Part shown: positions 52,895 to 62,384 of the stretch, one piece after another | Position numbering within the stretch: position 1 is the stretch's first letter | Layout of the letters: every line of letters begins with the position of its first letter | Assembly (NCBI RefSeq): GCF_002368195.1 | Contig: NZ_AP018178.1 | Span: 2,488,238-2,552,237, forward strand | Direction of reading: 5' to 3' | Source: Calothrix sp. NIES-2100 | GTDB taxonomy: Bacteria; Cyanobacteriota; Cyanobacteriia; Cyanobacteriales; Nostocaceae | DNA: 64,000 nucleotides | The notes under the pieces: generated by a model | What the model saw: only the letters and a program-made list of their open reading frames with translations | Database searches by the model: none | Told to the model about the DNA's origin: nothing | Program-made: the position numbers and the translations under genes

Positions 52895-55018
52895 ATGGCG
52901 ACCCCAATTGTCAGGAGACGTAACGATCAATCTAATCGGTCAAACAACCCGGAAAAATCCCATTCACTGTCATTAGTAACTAGACGTTTTGCAGCTTGGA
53001 CAGCTGAAATCACCTTGGTGGCTGCCACTGGGTTGATTCCCTTCGGCTTAGGCGTGTATGCTAATTCCAACAGCGATTTAAACCGTGTACAGCCTAATCC
53101 CGTACTGGTGGTCACAGAAAGAGCGATCGCCCGACCTTTAGCTTTGCCCGTGAGCTATGGTATCCGTAATGTAGCTTGGCCGACGAATATCTTGTGGAGC
53201 ATAGCTTTATTAGCACCGGTGACACTATCGTCTTGGCAATTATATTTACTGGCAAAAACAGGTAGTACGTTACCCAAGCGGCGATTTGGCATTCGGGTGG
53301 TGAACGACCAAGGCAAAGCACCCGGTTTCGGTGCAGCGATACTGCGCGAAGGCGTTGGGCGTTGGACTGTACCTTTATCCGTCGCTTATTTGCTGTGGCG
53401 CTACAGCTTAGCCTTTCCTAATGTGGGGATTTTTGCAGTTTTGGCATTGTTAGCGATCGCCGCCGAAGCAATTGGCTTACCATCAAAGCAAGGGCGGCGG
53501 GCATTCCATGATATTTTGGCAGGTACTCATACAATAGATGCAACTCGTCCGTTGCCAACTTCACTTTCTGGTGACAACTTGGATGAGGAGGAGTCCCCGG
53601 CAGAAAATCAAAATGAAACGACACAGACACATTCTTTATTGGATCTGATCCGGCGTAATCCTAATCTCACCCTCATTGCAGTAGCGCTGGTGAGTATGAC
53701 ATCTGTGTTAACAACCTTAGTAGGCACTCAAATTTACATCCAAACTCAGGAAACTCAGCGCCGAACTCAGCAGATCAACAGCCAACAATTTTTGGAACTG
53801 GTAAAACAGCTCAACCCCAACTCGACTGCTACCAATGAAGAACGCCGCAGTGCAATTCTCGCTCTGGGTACTCTCAACGACTCCCAAGCGATTCAATTTC
53901 TGGCGGATCTACTAGTTAAGGAAACCAACCCTACCCTAGTGGATACAGTTCAACAAGCTTTAGTGCATATTGGTTTAAAAGCTCTCCCAGAATTAAAAAA
54001 TCAGAATCAGTTTCTCGCTGGTGAGTTGGAATCTAAAAACACAAATGCATCCCAAGATGGGCAATTACGACAACAGCAGTTACAACTCAATCAAAAAGCG
54101 ATCAACAAAATTCTCGCTGTTTACAGTGGTCAAAGTCACGGACTCGATTTAAGTCGTACCCAATTAGGTTTCACTAGCGCCGAAGCTAATCCCTCCTTCA
54201 ACTTGGTATTAGACAAGGTTGATTTATCGGGAATTAAATTCAAATCTGCAAATCTTAATCAAGCTAGTTTTCGTGGTAGTCGCTTTCGCAACGTTGGCGA
54301 AGATGGGCGCTGGGATACCTACGACGATGTTGTGGCTGATTTGACCGAAGTGCAAATGAAGCAAGCCAATTTCACCGACGCAATTCTCAGCCGCGTGACA
54401 ATGAACCGTAGCGATTTGAGTCGTTCCACCCTCAACAGAGCGAACTTATCTGATGCGCGTCTCATTGGTGCTAACCTCAGCAGCACTCAACTAGTAGGAG
54501 CCGATTTGCGTGGTGCAGTTTTAGAAAATGCCAGTTTAACCGGGGCAGATTTAGGCGATGCTAAATTGAACGAAGCTGATTTATATGCAGCTCGTTTAGG
54601 TCGCGTCACTGCGATCGGCACACAATTATCCTATGCCAACTTAACCAAAACCGATTGGCAAGCATCAGACTTATCTGGAGCCGATTTTGAACATGCTAAT
54701 CTCAGCAATGCTAATTTAAGCGCGACTCGTTTAACTGGTGCTGTTTTGCGTTCTGCTCAGATGCAAAACGCCAACTTGCAAAATGCTGATTTAAGCCTTG
54801 TCGATTTACGGGGAGCCAATGTTGCAGGCGCTGATTTTAAGGGCACAGTTCTTTCACCTACCAAGCAAGATCCAGCAGATCAATTCGTCCAAACACCATC
54901 TAAAGGTTCAGTCTCTGCCGTAGTCCAAGGAGTTGATTTTTCTCAAGCCAAAAACTTAGATGCCAAACAACTAGCTTACATTTGTACTCAAGGCGGCCTT
55001 CATCCTCGTTGTCCCTAG
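52895..55018 (+). CDS. RDD-domain membrane protein with pentapeptide repeats
   Basis: In this 707-residue protein an RDD-like membrane domain (about 30-215) contains FAAWTAEITLVAATGLIPFG, LPKRRFGIRVVNDQGKAPGF and the GRRAFHDILAGTHTID end. Another membrane helix lies near 255-275. A HEAT-like stretch (about 310-360, RRSAILALGTLNDSQAIQFL) follows. The C-terminal 270 residues are pentapeptide repeats (such as LIGANLSSTQLVGADLRGA) forming a beta-helix, and end with LAYICTQGGLHPRCP. The function is unknown; the helix probably mediates protein interactions. Confidence 0.9.
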   Translation: MATPIVRRRNDQSNRSNNPEKSHSLSLVTRRFAAWTAEITLVAATGLIPFGLGVYANSNSDLNRVQPNPVLVVTERAIARPLALPVSYGIRNVAWPTNILWSIALLAPVTLSSWQLYLLAKTGSTLPKRRFGIRVVNDQGKAPGFGAAILREGVGRWTVPLSVAYLLWRYSLAFPNVGIFAVLALLAIAAEAIGLPSKQGRRAFHDILAGTHTIDATRPLPTSLSGDNLDEEESPAENQNETTQTHSLLDLIRRNPNLTLIAVALVSMTSVLTTLVGTQIYIQTQETQRRTQQINSQQFLELVKQLNPNSTATNEERRSAILALGTLNDSQAIQFLADLLVKETNPTLVDTVQQALVHIGLKALPELKNQNQFLAGELESKNTNASQDGQLRQQQLQLNQKAINKILAVYSGQSHGLDLSRTQLGFTSAEANPSFNLVLDKVDLSGIKFKSANLNQASFRGSRFRNVGEDGRWDTYDDVVADLTEVQMKQANFTDAILSRVTMNRSDLSRSTLNRANLSDARLIGANLSSTQLVGADLRGAVLENASLTGADLGDAKLNEADLYAARLGRVTAIGTQLSYANLTKTDWQASDLSGADFEHANLSNANLSATRLTGAVLRSAQMQNANLQNADLSLVDLRGANVAGADFKGTVLSPTKQDPADQFVQTPSKGSVSAVVQGVDFSQAKNLDAKQLAYICTQGGLHPRCP

Positions 55019-55068
55019 GGGATGAGGGGTAGGGGGGCAGGGGGAGAAGAAGGACAAGGGAGACAAGC

Positions 55069-55184
55069 AATACGGTTCGGATAAGCAATTTTCATCTCCC
55101 TTTTGGGAAAGGGAAAAGGTTAAGGGGTAAGGGGGAAAGGTTTGAATGGGCCCTTTTCCCTTTCTCCCTTAGCCGAACCGTATT
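55069..55184. mobile_element. MITE-like palindromic repeat, AATACGGTTCGG family, copy 2
   Basis: Ends AATACGGTTCGG and CCGAACCGTATT are perfect inverted repeats; the 116-bp unit is nearly identical to the one at 16582-16689, with an extra GGGTAAGGG. It lies just behind the RDD gene. Confidence 0.75.
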
Positions 55185-55327
55185 GGGGAGACAAGGGAGA
55201 TCAATAAGAAATGCCCAATGCCCCATGCCCACTAACAACTGACCACTAGCTACTGATTATTCCCAACAACAGCGATACCATAGGTATTAAAAGGAACTTT
55301 AACAATTACAAATGGTGTGAGAAGGCA

Positions 55328-55822
55328 ATGAAGTATCTTTGGTATTTGATTGTAGTTCTGGGGACTGGTTCGCTGTTGAATCTGGCTATGAATATTCAGC
55401 CAGCACAAGCTCAAGTTGCCTATGGTAGTTATGTTGGCGTTGGACCATCTGTGGGTTTGAGTGATGGTGCCCAAATTGGTGGGGTGATTGCCTTTCGTTA
55501 TAAGCTTTTAGAGTCGCCAATTTCTTTCCGCGCTCAAGCTTTAGTCGGTCATGGTACAGCAGTTGTGCCCACTGTTTCTTACGATATTCCCCTAAATTGG
55601 CAAACTGATGCCTATTTAGGTGCTGGCTTGACTTTAGCTAGTGGCGATGATCCTTCTCCTGTGGGGAATAAAATCAGTTTTGCTTTGCAACCGGGAATTG
55701 ATTACGTTGTCCCAAATAGCAATACTGTGATTTTTGGCAACGCCATTATTGCTTTTGATGCCTACCGCGATGGTAGTGGTACTGCTTTTTCTTTGCAAGG
55801 TGGTGTTGGTTTAAGATTTTAA
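55328..55822 (+). CDS. Small secreted beta-barrel-like protein
   Basis: The 164-residue protein has a signal peptide (YLWYLIVVLGTGSLLNLAMN, cleavage near AQA). The mature part shows alternating strands with Gly/Ala turns (YVGVGPSVGLSDGAQIGGVI, FRAQALVGHGTAV, AYLGAGLTLASGD) and ends in the C-terminal Phe typical of outer-membrane barrels (LQGGVGLRF). About eight strands would make a small barrel. It lies upstream of the orthocaspase gene. Confidence 0.75.
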   Translation: MKYLWYLIVVLGTGSLLNLAMNIQPAQAQVAYGSYVGVGPSVGLSDGAQIGGVIAFRYKLLESPISFRAQALVGHGTAVVPTVSYDIPLNWQTDAYLGAGLTLASGDDPSPVGNKISFALQPGIDYVVPNSNTVIFGNAIIAFDAYRDGSGTAFSLQGGVGLRF

Positions 55823-55840
55823 TTGTTATTGGGCATGGGG

Positions 55841-55950
55841 GAGGCAGTGCGTTGCGGGGGTTCCCCCCGTTATAGCAACTGCCGTCATGGGGCATTGGGG
55901 AGGCAGTGCGTTGGACGGGTTCCCCGGCTTAAAGCAACTGCCGTCATGGG
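55841..55950. repeat. Tandem duplication of a ~59-bp hairpin unit
   Basis: GAGGCAGTGCGTTG...GCAACTGCCGTCATGGG occurs twice with a period of 59 bases. Within each copy GGCAGTGCGTTG and GCAACTGCC can pair around a GGGTTCCCC core. The duplication is non-coding. Confidence 0.7.
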
Positions 55951-56114
55951 GCATGGGTAAGAAAACTCCCCACATTCCCCACACTCCCTCATCCCCCTTG
56001 TCTCCCTTGTCCCCTCATCCCCCCTTGCCCCCTATTTTCGTAATCTTGGGAGCAATTCTTGTGGTTTTCTAGGTCTTAGATCAGGAAACCAATTTTTCCG
56101 ATGAGGAGTGAATG

Positions 56115-58385
56115 ATGTCTAATATCACACGCCGGCACTTTTTGCAATTTGCGGGGTCTGCTTTAGCTACACTGGGCTTAAGTCAGTTAGATATTATCCA
56201 ACAGGGGGAACGTTACAGCCAAGTTTTAGCCCAAGGTACAGGGCGGAAACTGGCGCTATTAGTGGGGATTAATGAGTATCAGGGTATACCAGCTTTGTCT
56301 GGTTGTGTGAATGATGTGCAGTTGCAACAAGAATTACTAATTCACCGTTTTGGCTTTAATCCCCAAGACATTTTGACTTTAACCGATCGCAAAGCTACCC
56401 GCAAAGGAATTTTGACGGCGTTTGAAGAACACTTAATTAAGCAAGCCAAGCCTGGGGATGTGGTAGTGTTTCACTTTTCTGGACATGGTTCGCGGGTATT
56501 GGATCGCGATCGCGATGCCTCAGATGGACTCAATAGCACTATAGTACCTATTGATGGCACTTTACCACCAGGATATCCAGAACAAGCAGGCCCAGTGCAG
56601 CACATCATGGGACATACACTGTTTTTACTGATGTCTGCATTAAAAACAGATAACGTGACTGTGGTGCTGGATAGTTGTCATTCTGGCGGTGGTAAGCGGG
56701 GAAATTTCCGGGTGCGTGCTGTGGAGGGGGGCGAAAAACTTTTACCTAGCCCTGAGGAACTGGAGTATCAACGTCAATGGCTGGGGCGATTGGGAATGTC
56801 ACCGCAAAAATTTATCGAATTGCGCCGGAAAACAGTTGCTAAAGGTGTGGTGATTGCTAGCGCCAAACGCGATCAATACGCTGCTGATGCTGCTTTTGAT
56901 GACTTTTATGCTGGAGCATTTACTTATTTATTTACCCAGTATCTTTGGCAACAACCTCTTAATGAATCGATGAAAAGTGCGATCGCTAATGTTGGTCGCT
57001 CTACAACAGTCTTCGCTAGGCAAACAGGCAATTTTCAAGAACCGGAATTAGAATCAAATCTTAATCCCCAAAATACTAACTCACCTATCTACTTTACTCC
57101 CAAGCCGACAGTTTCTGCGGAGGCGGTAGTTACCGAAGTCCAAGGTGACCAAGTAAAATTGTGGCTGGGTGGGCTTGATTCCGAAAGCTTGGAAGCATTC
57201 ACACAAAACGCTATTTTCACAGTTTTGGATAGTAAAGGTAACGAACGGGGACTGGTGAAGTTAGAGTCTCGTCAAGGATTAAATGGGCAAGGTAAACTTA
57301 TCAAGTCCCCACAACAGAAAATACAGCAAGGAACCCTCTTACAAGAACGCATTCGCAGTATTCCCAACGATTTGACTTTAAAAATTGGGTTGGATGATTC
57401 TTTAGGAAATAACACTCAACAAGCACAACAGGCTCTACAGGCGCTTCCACGCATCCAACCGAAAACTTTGGGAGGACAACAGGTGCAATATATTTTTGGT
57501 CGGATGACTGAGGCGAAGTCCCAAGAATTACGTAAACTACGTGTGTCTAATATACCTGATGTGGGTAGCTTTGGGTTATTTTTACCAGGACTCAACAAGA
57601 TTATTCCTAGTTCTTTTGGCACTAGTAGCGAAACAGTGAGTGCAGCAGTTAATCGGTTGGAACCAAAACTCAAATCTCTGCTAGCAGCGAGGATTGTCAA
57701 GCAAATGCTTGGTAATGTTAATTCATCACGAATTAATGTGACTGCGGCGATGAGTGTGGTTGGGAGTAAAGATATACTTGGTGAATCATTTCCCATACGT
57801 GGAATCAACAAGGTAGCTCCGGGGACAAATCAACCAGCGTCTGTCAAGCCTGTTAAGCCTTCTGGTTCAAACCTGGGAAAATTACCTGTAGGTACACAGG
57901 TTACTTTTCAAATTCAAAATAATGAATCCTTACCACTTTATATCAGTATTTTGGTAATTGATGCTCAAGGAGAAATGGCAATTATCTTTCCGAATAATTG
58001 GTCATCGGCAGAAGATGCTGCATTGGTAGAAGCAAAGCAGAAGTTAGTTATTCCCCAGACTGGCGATTCTTTCAAACTCACAATTGGTGAGCCTTTGGGA
58101 GTCTCAGAAGCGCTGATTGTGGCGAGTACCACACCTCTGAGAACTGCACTCAAAGCATTAAAAGAAATTGCCAAAGCTAGGGGATTAGAAAATCGTAGCG
58201 CCCCGATTGCTGTGACTAATGAATTATTAGATGTCACCAACAGCTTACTCAATGACTTGGATGCAGGTACGCGGGGGGCGATTAATGTCGAAGGGATACA
58301 ACTCCCACCTGGAGTGCGGGGGATTGATACCCAAAAATTAGCAGCAATGGCGATCGCATTTGAGGTAGTCGCGGCGGGGGGATGA
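56115..58385 (+). CDS. Orthocaspase (caspase-like peptidase C14) with Tat signal
   Basis: I choose the ATG at 56115, seven bases after GGAG; one at 56112 is in frame. The product has 756 residues. A twin-arginine signal (TRRHFLQFAGSALATLG) leads to the caspase-like p20 domain (about 40-290). The catalytic His is in VFHFSGHGSR (His124) and the Cys in VVLDSCHSGG (Cys188). The rest includes a DUF4384-like beta domain (about 590-680, VTFQIQNNESLPLYISILVI). Orthocaspases cleave after Arg or Lys and are linked to stress and cell death in cyanobacteria. The Tat signal suggests action outside the cytoplasm. Confidence 0.92.
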   Translation: MSNITRRHFLQFAGSALATLGLSQLDIIQQGERYSQVLAQGTGRKLALLVGINEYQGIPALSGCVNDVQLQQELLIHRFGFNPQDILTLTDRKATRKGILTAFEEHLIKQAKPGDVVVFHFSGHGSRVLDRDRDASDGLNSTIVPIDGTLPPGYPEQAGPVQHIMGHTLFLLMSALKTDNVTVVLDSCHSGGGKRGNFRVRAVEGGEKLLPSPEELEYQRQWLGRLGMSPQKFIELRRKTVAKGVVIASAKRDQYAADAAFDDFYAGAFTYLFTQYLWQQPLNESMKSAIANVGRSTTVFARQTGNFQEPELESNLNPQNTNSPIYFTPKPTVSAEAVVTEVQGDQVKLWLGGLDSESLEAFTQNAIFTVLDSKGNERGLVKLESRQGLNGQGKLIKSPQQKIQQGTLLQERIRSIPNDLTLKIGLDDSLGNNTQQAQQALQALPRIQPKTLGGQQVQYIFGRMTEAKSQELRKLRVSNIPDVGSFGLFLPGLNKIIPSSFGTSSETVSAAVNRLEPKLKSLLAARIVKQMLGNVNSSRINVTAAMSVVGSKDILGESFPIRGINKVAPGTNQPASVKPVKPSGSNLGKLPVGTQVTFQIQNNESLPLYISILVIDAQGEMAIIFPNNWSSAEDAALVEAKQKLVIPQTGDSFKLTIGEPLGVSEALIVASTTPLRTALKALKEIAKARGLENRSAPIAVTNELLDVTNSLLNDLDAGTRGAINVEGIQLPPGVRGIDTQKLAAMAIAFEVVAAGG

Positions 58386-58477
58386 GGGGGACAAGGGGGA
58401 CAAGGGAGACAAGGGAGACAAGGGAGACAAAAAGAATTGTGAACTATGCCCAATGCCCCATGCCCAATACCCAATGA

Positions 58478-59278
58478 CTAATTCACCAGCGGTTGGTTCG
58501 CTAAATTCTCCAAACCTACCGACTTGAGCAAACTTGTCCAGTCAGCGACAACAGACGCATCTTTTGGTTTGTCTAAACGCAGTTTTGCCGCAGCGGTTAA
58601 AGCATCATACCAAATACCATTTTCTGCATACAGGGCTACCTGTTGCTCTTGTGCTGCTTGCTTGAGACTTTCCGCAAGGCGGGAATTAGGGTTAACCCTT
58701 TGCACCCATCCCTCAACATAGGTTAATTCTGCTGGTTGTTGGGGGTTGCAGTTGACTTTCACTTTCAAGAACCAATGGTAGATTTTGCCCACTTGCAAAG
58801 GTGTAGTGGTTTCTGGTAAAGCAACACTAATAATTCCTGGATTCGACGGAGGATTTACAGCTGAGCGGTATATAGTTTGACTTGGTTTATTCGTCTCATC
58901 CTTAATCACAAACTCCATAGATGCGATCGCGGTTTTTTGATGGGGTACAAAAAACCAAAACGTCGAATGTGCAGCGGTTGTTAAACCCCAGACTTTGGTG
59001 ACGGAAATAGCTGCTGTTTGCTCTGGTTTGAGAGTCTGCTCATAAACAGGAGCTAGCGCCATCAGAGACTCATTCCCACTACCGCAGCCACGACTCGCTG
59101 CTCCCCCGCGATCGCCTGCTGCTCCTCTGTCAGGTGGCGGTGGCGGTGGTATAAACTTGATTGGGGCATTGTTTAAGGTAACTGGTAATGCCCAAAGTGC
59201 TGGGCAATAGATAACGCTGCCCAATAAAGTCATATTTAATACAACAGTTAATGATATTTTTTGGTAATAGTTTGTCAT
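58478..59278 (-). CDS. DUF928 family secreted protein
   Basis: This 266-residue protein has an N-terminal hydrophobic signal (ISLTVVLNMTLLGSVIYCPA), a Gly/Pro/Arg spacer (PPPPDRGAAGDRGGAASRGC) and a DUF928 body: LMALAPVYEQTLKPEQTAAI, STFWFFVPHQ, YHWFLKVKVNCNPQQPAELT and a C-terminal NGIWYDALTAAAKLRL. DUF928 genes in Nostocales often sit beside CHASE2 and haemagglutinin genes, as here. Biochemical function unknown. Confidence 0.85.
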   Translation of the reverse strand: MTNYYQKISLTVVLNMTLLGSVIYCPALWALPVTLNNAPIKFIPPPPPPDRGAAGDRGGAASRGCGSGNESLMALAPVYEQTLKPEQTAAISVTKVWGLTTAAHSTFWFFVPHQKTAIASMEFVIKDETNKPSQTIYRSAVNPPSNPGIISVALPETTTPLQVGKIYHWFLKVKVNCNPQQPAELTYVEGWVQRVNPNSRLAESLKQAAQEQQVALYAENGIWYDALTAAAKLRLDKPKDASVVADWTSLLKSVGLENLANQPLVN

Positions 59279-59280
59279 TT

Positions 59281-59320
59281 GTCAATAGTCAATTGTAATT
59301 GGGCATTGGGCATTGGGCTT
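59281..59320. repeat. Short repeats between DUF928 and CHAT-CHASE2 genes
   Basis: TCAATAGTCAATTG and GGGCATTGGGCATTGGGC units occupy the start of this gap; a C-rich tract follows. Confidence 0.5.
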
Positions 59321-59398
59321 CCTTGTCCCCCTTGTGCCCCGGTTGCTGAGCGAAGTCGTTGGCGCAGCCTCTCGAAGAGAAGCACATCCCTCTAACCC

Positions 59399-61711
59399 CT
59401 AGTCCCTCATAAAAGCTACTACACTCGCACTACTTCCCAAGGCGAGGATGGCGGGGATTAAGGGAATCCAAGCGCTGAAGGAAATTAAAAATAGGAAGCA
59501 AGTACCGTACATAACAACAACTGCAATTCCTCCGGCTAAAAGTAAGTAAGATACTTTTCTGATATACCAACTAAGTAAACAACCAGTGACAGACCAACAC
59601 CAAACCCAAATCAGGTCACCCCAAATTGACCAACTCCATAGCAGAGGTCGCCCATCTAAGGCGGAACTTAAAAGTTGGCTGACCATTTGTGCTTGTAATA
59701 TGACTCCGGGGATGACGAGTGAGTTTCCTTGGTCGGTGTAAGGAGTTAACCAATAGTCATGAAAGCTTTCTGCTGTTGTCCCAATCAAAACTATCCTGTC
59801 TTTGATTGCGGCGGCGTTGAGTTTACCTGCGATCGCATCTTGTAATGTAATTTGTGGGGCGATCGCCACTGGTGAAGGCGAAGACCGATAATTTAGTAAA
59901 ATTTGGTGTCCTAAAGCATCTATGCCCTGATACCCTCCTGTATGTGCTTCTAGGGGGGGAAATTTCACTTTCCCTAATTTCCACATGCCATCAGGTGTAA
60001 ATTCTAATTTAATTCCTTTGCTGTATAAATAACGTAGTGCTAGTTGTACGCTCAAGGAATAGGATGCTGTACAAGGAGATGCGGGAGGGGGTGTTAAGGC
60101 TAAATAGTGACGACGCACTATATGATCGGCATCGCTGAGTGTATTGCTAAAGCCTAAATTGTCGGCGGGAACTTCTGGTGGTGGCGCTACGCCTGATTTT
60201 CCAGTTTGCGGATCGCTAACTCGACAAACTGTCACTAAGCGATCGCTTTGCATTAATTTGGCTAATTGGGGAGAATTTTTACTGACTGGATAATCGCGGT
60301 ATATATCCAAACCAATAACTTGTGGTTGAGCGGCGGCTAATTTTGCTAATAATTGCCCCAGTGTTTCGTCTGCTAGGGAACCCCGGCGTTCTAATTGTTT
60401 TTGGGATTCGATATCTTCTTCGGTAACAGTTACCACCAGTAAGCGGGAGTCTGGTTTTTCCGAAGGACGCGATCGCATTAATTGGTCGAAGGCTGCTAGT
60501 TCTAAGGGTTGCAGGACACCCAAATAGCGAACCCCCATCCACAGTCCAGCGATCGCCATGCTTAAAAGTAGCATCAGTGATATTTTCCGGCGTTGGGGAA
60601 CATTGATGAGGTTTTTAGGACTATTAGCCCAATTATTCCCTAATTCCCGCCAATTAATTGGCATCTCCGCCGGATTTTGGCAAATCACAGGTAACCAAGT
60701 AGCACAGGGATATTGTGTTTCTAGCCCTTGTAACCGTTCTCTTGCTTCCCTTACCGCCAAATATAAAGATTCTCCCCTTGCAAAGGCTGTCAAAAAATAC
60801 TTTAAAAACTCCTGGGCGACGCGATCGCTTACTGGTTCGCGCATGACAATGATTTGGGGAATATGCAAATCGCTAAACTCCCACGCCAATCCTAAGCCAT
60901 CACAGGAGTTAAAAATTGCCAGTTGTAACCCTCTTTCTACAGCTTTTTTCAACGCATACTTTAACTGACTAATTGTTAAACTCTCGGTTTGATTAATATA
61001 TATTTTACCTGTAATATTTGTTTCCTCAGTACCACTGTGTCCGGCAAAAAATAGAATCTGCCAATTCTGTTCCCATAGTTGGTCTGTCAGGTCTTGGGAT
61101 TGTGGTTCTACTAAAAATGTAATGTCTGCATTCGGTAACAATTCCAACAACTTTCTGTCTGCTTGCGTATCTATTCCTTGACTGTTACCTAAAATCGCTA
61201 AGATTTTGACGCGATCGCTGCTGCTAGTAATTCGGTGTACCTGTTCATAAGCAGGCGCACTCAAGGCTACTTCTGCATGGGGATAGCGTTCCAACAAATC
61301 CCAAAGATGCCAAGGGAGTTTTTGTAATCGTAAATCCTTAGTTTGTAAAAGCACACGAATTTTATCCGCAGACATTAGCTTTTCTAGCCATTTTTCGCGG
61401 ATGTGACGAAAACCTTCGGCAGCAAGCCAAGTGTTAAATGATACTTTTAGTTTTTCCGTTGCTTGCTGACAATCTTCTAAGCTGGGTGTGGGGATAGATT
61501 GCTTGGGTAAACCAATGGGGCGAGATGGTAACCTGAGATGGCGATAAATCGATTGCCAATGATGGTAATCACAAGGAATTTCCGTGTTGGGAGGAAGTTT
61601 TCCGGTCATTTCCACGATTGGGCGGGCGTTTTCGTCGCCAATTTCGATAGTTACAGGGAATCCCTGCTCAAAGCTACCTTCTCCTATCTTTAAGACGACT
61701 AACTTACCCAC
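59399..61711 (-). CDS. CHAT protease-CHASE2 sensor membrane protein
   Basis: The 770-residue protein has a CHAT domain, a caspase-related clan CD fold, in its first half. The His is in ILFFAGHSGTEE (His225) and the Cys in AIFNSCDGLGLA (Cys270). One membrane helix (ISLMLLLSMAIAGLWMGV) leads to an extracytoplasmic CHASE2 domain (about 400-680: FDQLMRSRPSEKPDSRLLVV, VIGLDIYRDYPV, IVLIGTTAESFHDYWLTPY), and two to three C-terminal helices follow. It may turn an envelope signal into proteolysis in the cytoplasm. It lies between DUF928 and a haemagglutinin. Confidence 0.92.
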   Translation of the reverse strand: MGKLVVLKIGEGSFEQGFPVTIEIGDENARPIVEMTGKLPPNTEIPCDYHHWQSIYRHLRLPSRPIGLPKQSIPTPSLEDCQQATEKLKVSFNTWLAAEGFRHIREKWLEKLMSADKIRVLLQTKDLRLQKLPWHLWDLLERYPHAEVALSAPAYEQVHRITSSSDRVKILAILGNSQGIDTQADRKLLELLPNADITFLVEPQSQDLTDQLWEQNWQILFFAGHSGTEETNITGKIYINQTESLTISQLKYALKKAVERGLQLAIFNSCDGLGLAWEFSDLHIPQIIVMREPVSDRVAQEFLKYFLTAFARGESLYLAVREARERLQGLETQYPCATWLPVICQNPAEMPINWRELGNNWANSPKNLINVPQRRKISLMLLLSMAIAGLWMGVRYLGVLQPLELAAFDQLMRSRPSEKPDSRLLVVTVTEEDIESQKQLERRGSLADETLGQLLAKLAAAQPQVIGLDIYRDYPVSKNSPQLAKLMQSDRLVTVCRVSDPQTGKSGVAPPPEVPADNLGFSNTLSDADHIVRRHYLALTPPPASPCTASYSLSVQLALRYLYSKGIKLEFTPDGMWKLGKVKFPPLEAHTGGYQGIDALGHQILLNYRSSPSPVAIAPQITLQDAIAGKLNAAAIKDRIVLIGTTAESFHDYWLTPYTDQGNSLVIPGVILQAQMVSQLLSSALDGRPLLWSWSIWGDLIWVWCWSVTGCLLSWYIRKVSYLLLAGGIAVVVMYGTCFLFLISFSAWIPLIPAILALGSSASVVAFMRD

Positions 61712-62075
61712 GGCTAATTCTCCACAGATGGCGATCGCTTGTCACAGTTGTGCGTCTATTTATTTAACTACAAATGAGGAGTTAGCGATTACAGAAAATC
61801 ACCTCATAACCTTGGCGTTTCCTTGTCTGTTTCCTTTCATCCTCTATTATGAGAGTTAGATATTGGGTCTAAATTCTAAATTCCCAATTCCTAAATTCTC
61901 AGAGTATGACACAAACAATCCAAGCTAAAGATAGTGTCAACAGTCAACAGCTATAGTTGAGTTTCCTTCCTCAACCCAACCTTGTATATTGAGAGAAGTA
62001 GTAAACCGTCCCAACCTAGGTCAATTAAGACCGCTTCGTAGCAAGGGAACTCCAAAAAATAAATTATGCCAAATT

Positions 62076-62304
62076 GTAGGGGCGGGGTAACCCCCATTGG
62101 TGTCAACTTAAGTTAAAAGGCTTATCCCACAGGCATTTTACCCCACCCCTCAATCCCCTCCCCGTAAACGGGGAGGGGAGGTTTTGCGTCAGCAAAGCCG
62201 GGGTGGGGTGACGCGGATCATGATGTTAAGTGAGAGAATTCGCTCATCACGTCTTGGTAAGGGTTTCACGTTAAGTTGACACGTATGGGTTACCCCGCCC
62301 CTAC
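62076..62304. mobile_element. GTAGGGGCGGG-family element interrupted by another MITE
   Basis: Arms GTAGGGGCGGGGTAACCC (62076-62093) and GGGTTACCCCGCCCCTAC (62287-62304) are perfectly inverted over 18 bp. The space between them is filled almost wholly by the GTGTCAACTTAA element, indicating insertion of one element in the other. Confidence 0.7.
62100..62282. mobile_element. MITE-like repeat, GTGTCAACTTAA family, copy 2
   Basis: GTGTCAACTTAAG and TTAAGTTGACAC end a 183-bp unit, a reversed copy of 19723-19933. Shared blocks include CACAGGCATTTTACCCCACC and the GGGTTTCACGTTAAGTTG end. It has no ORF and is inserted in the GTAGGGGCGGG element. Confidence 0.75.
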
Positions 62305-62384
62305 GAGTTGTGGGTTTGGTAAGTTAATGATTGGAATATTTTTTTATTTGTCAGTTACTAATATGATTTTTACTTTTCACTTTG

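Larger units (their letters stand above)
61712..62384. other. Gap with a nested pair of inverted-repeat elements
   Basis: The gap holds the elements at 62076-62304 and 62100-62282. The rest is non-coding; the promoter of the CHAT-CHASE2 gene is at the left. I see no other gene. Confidence 0.55.
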
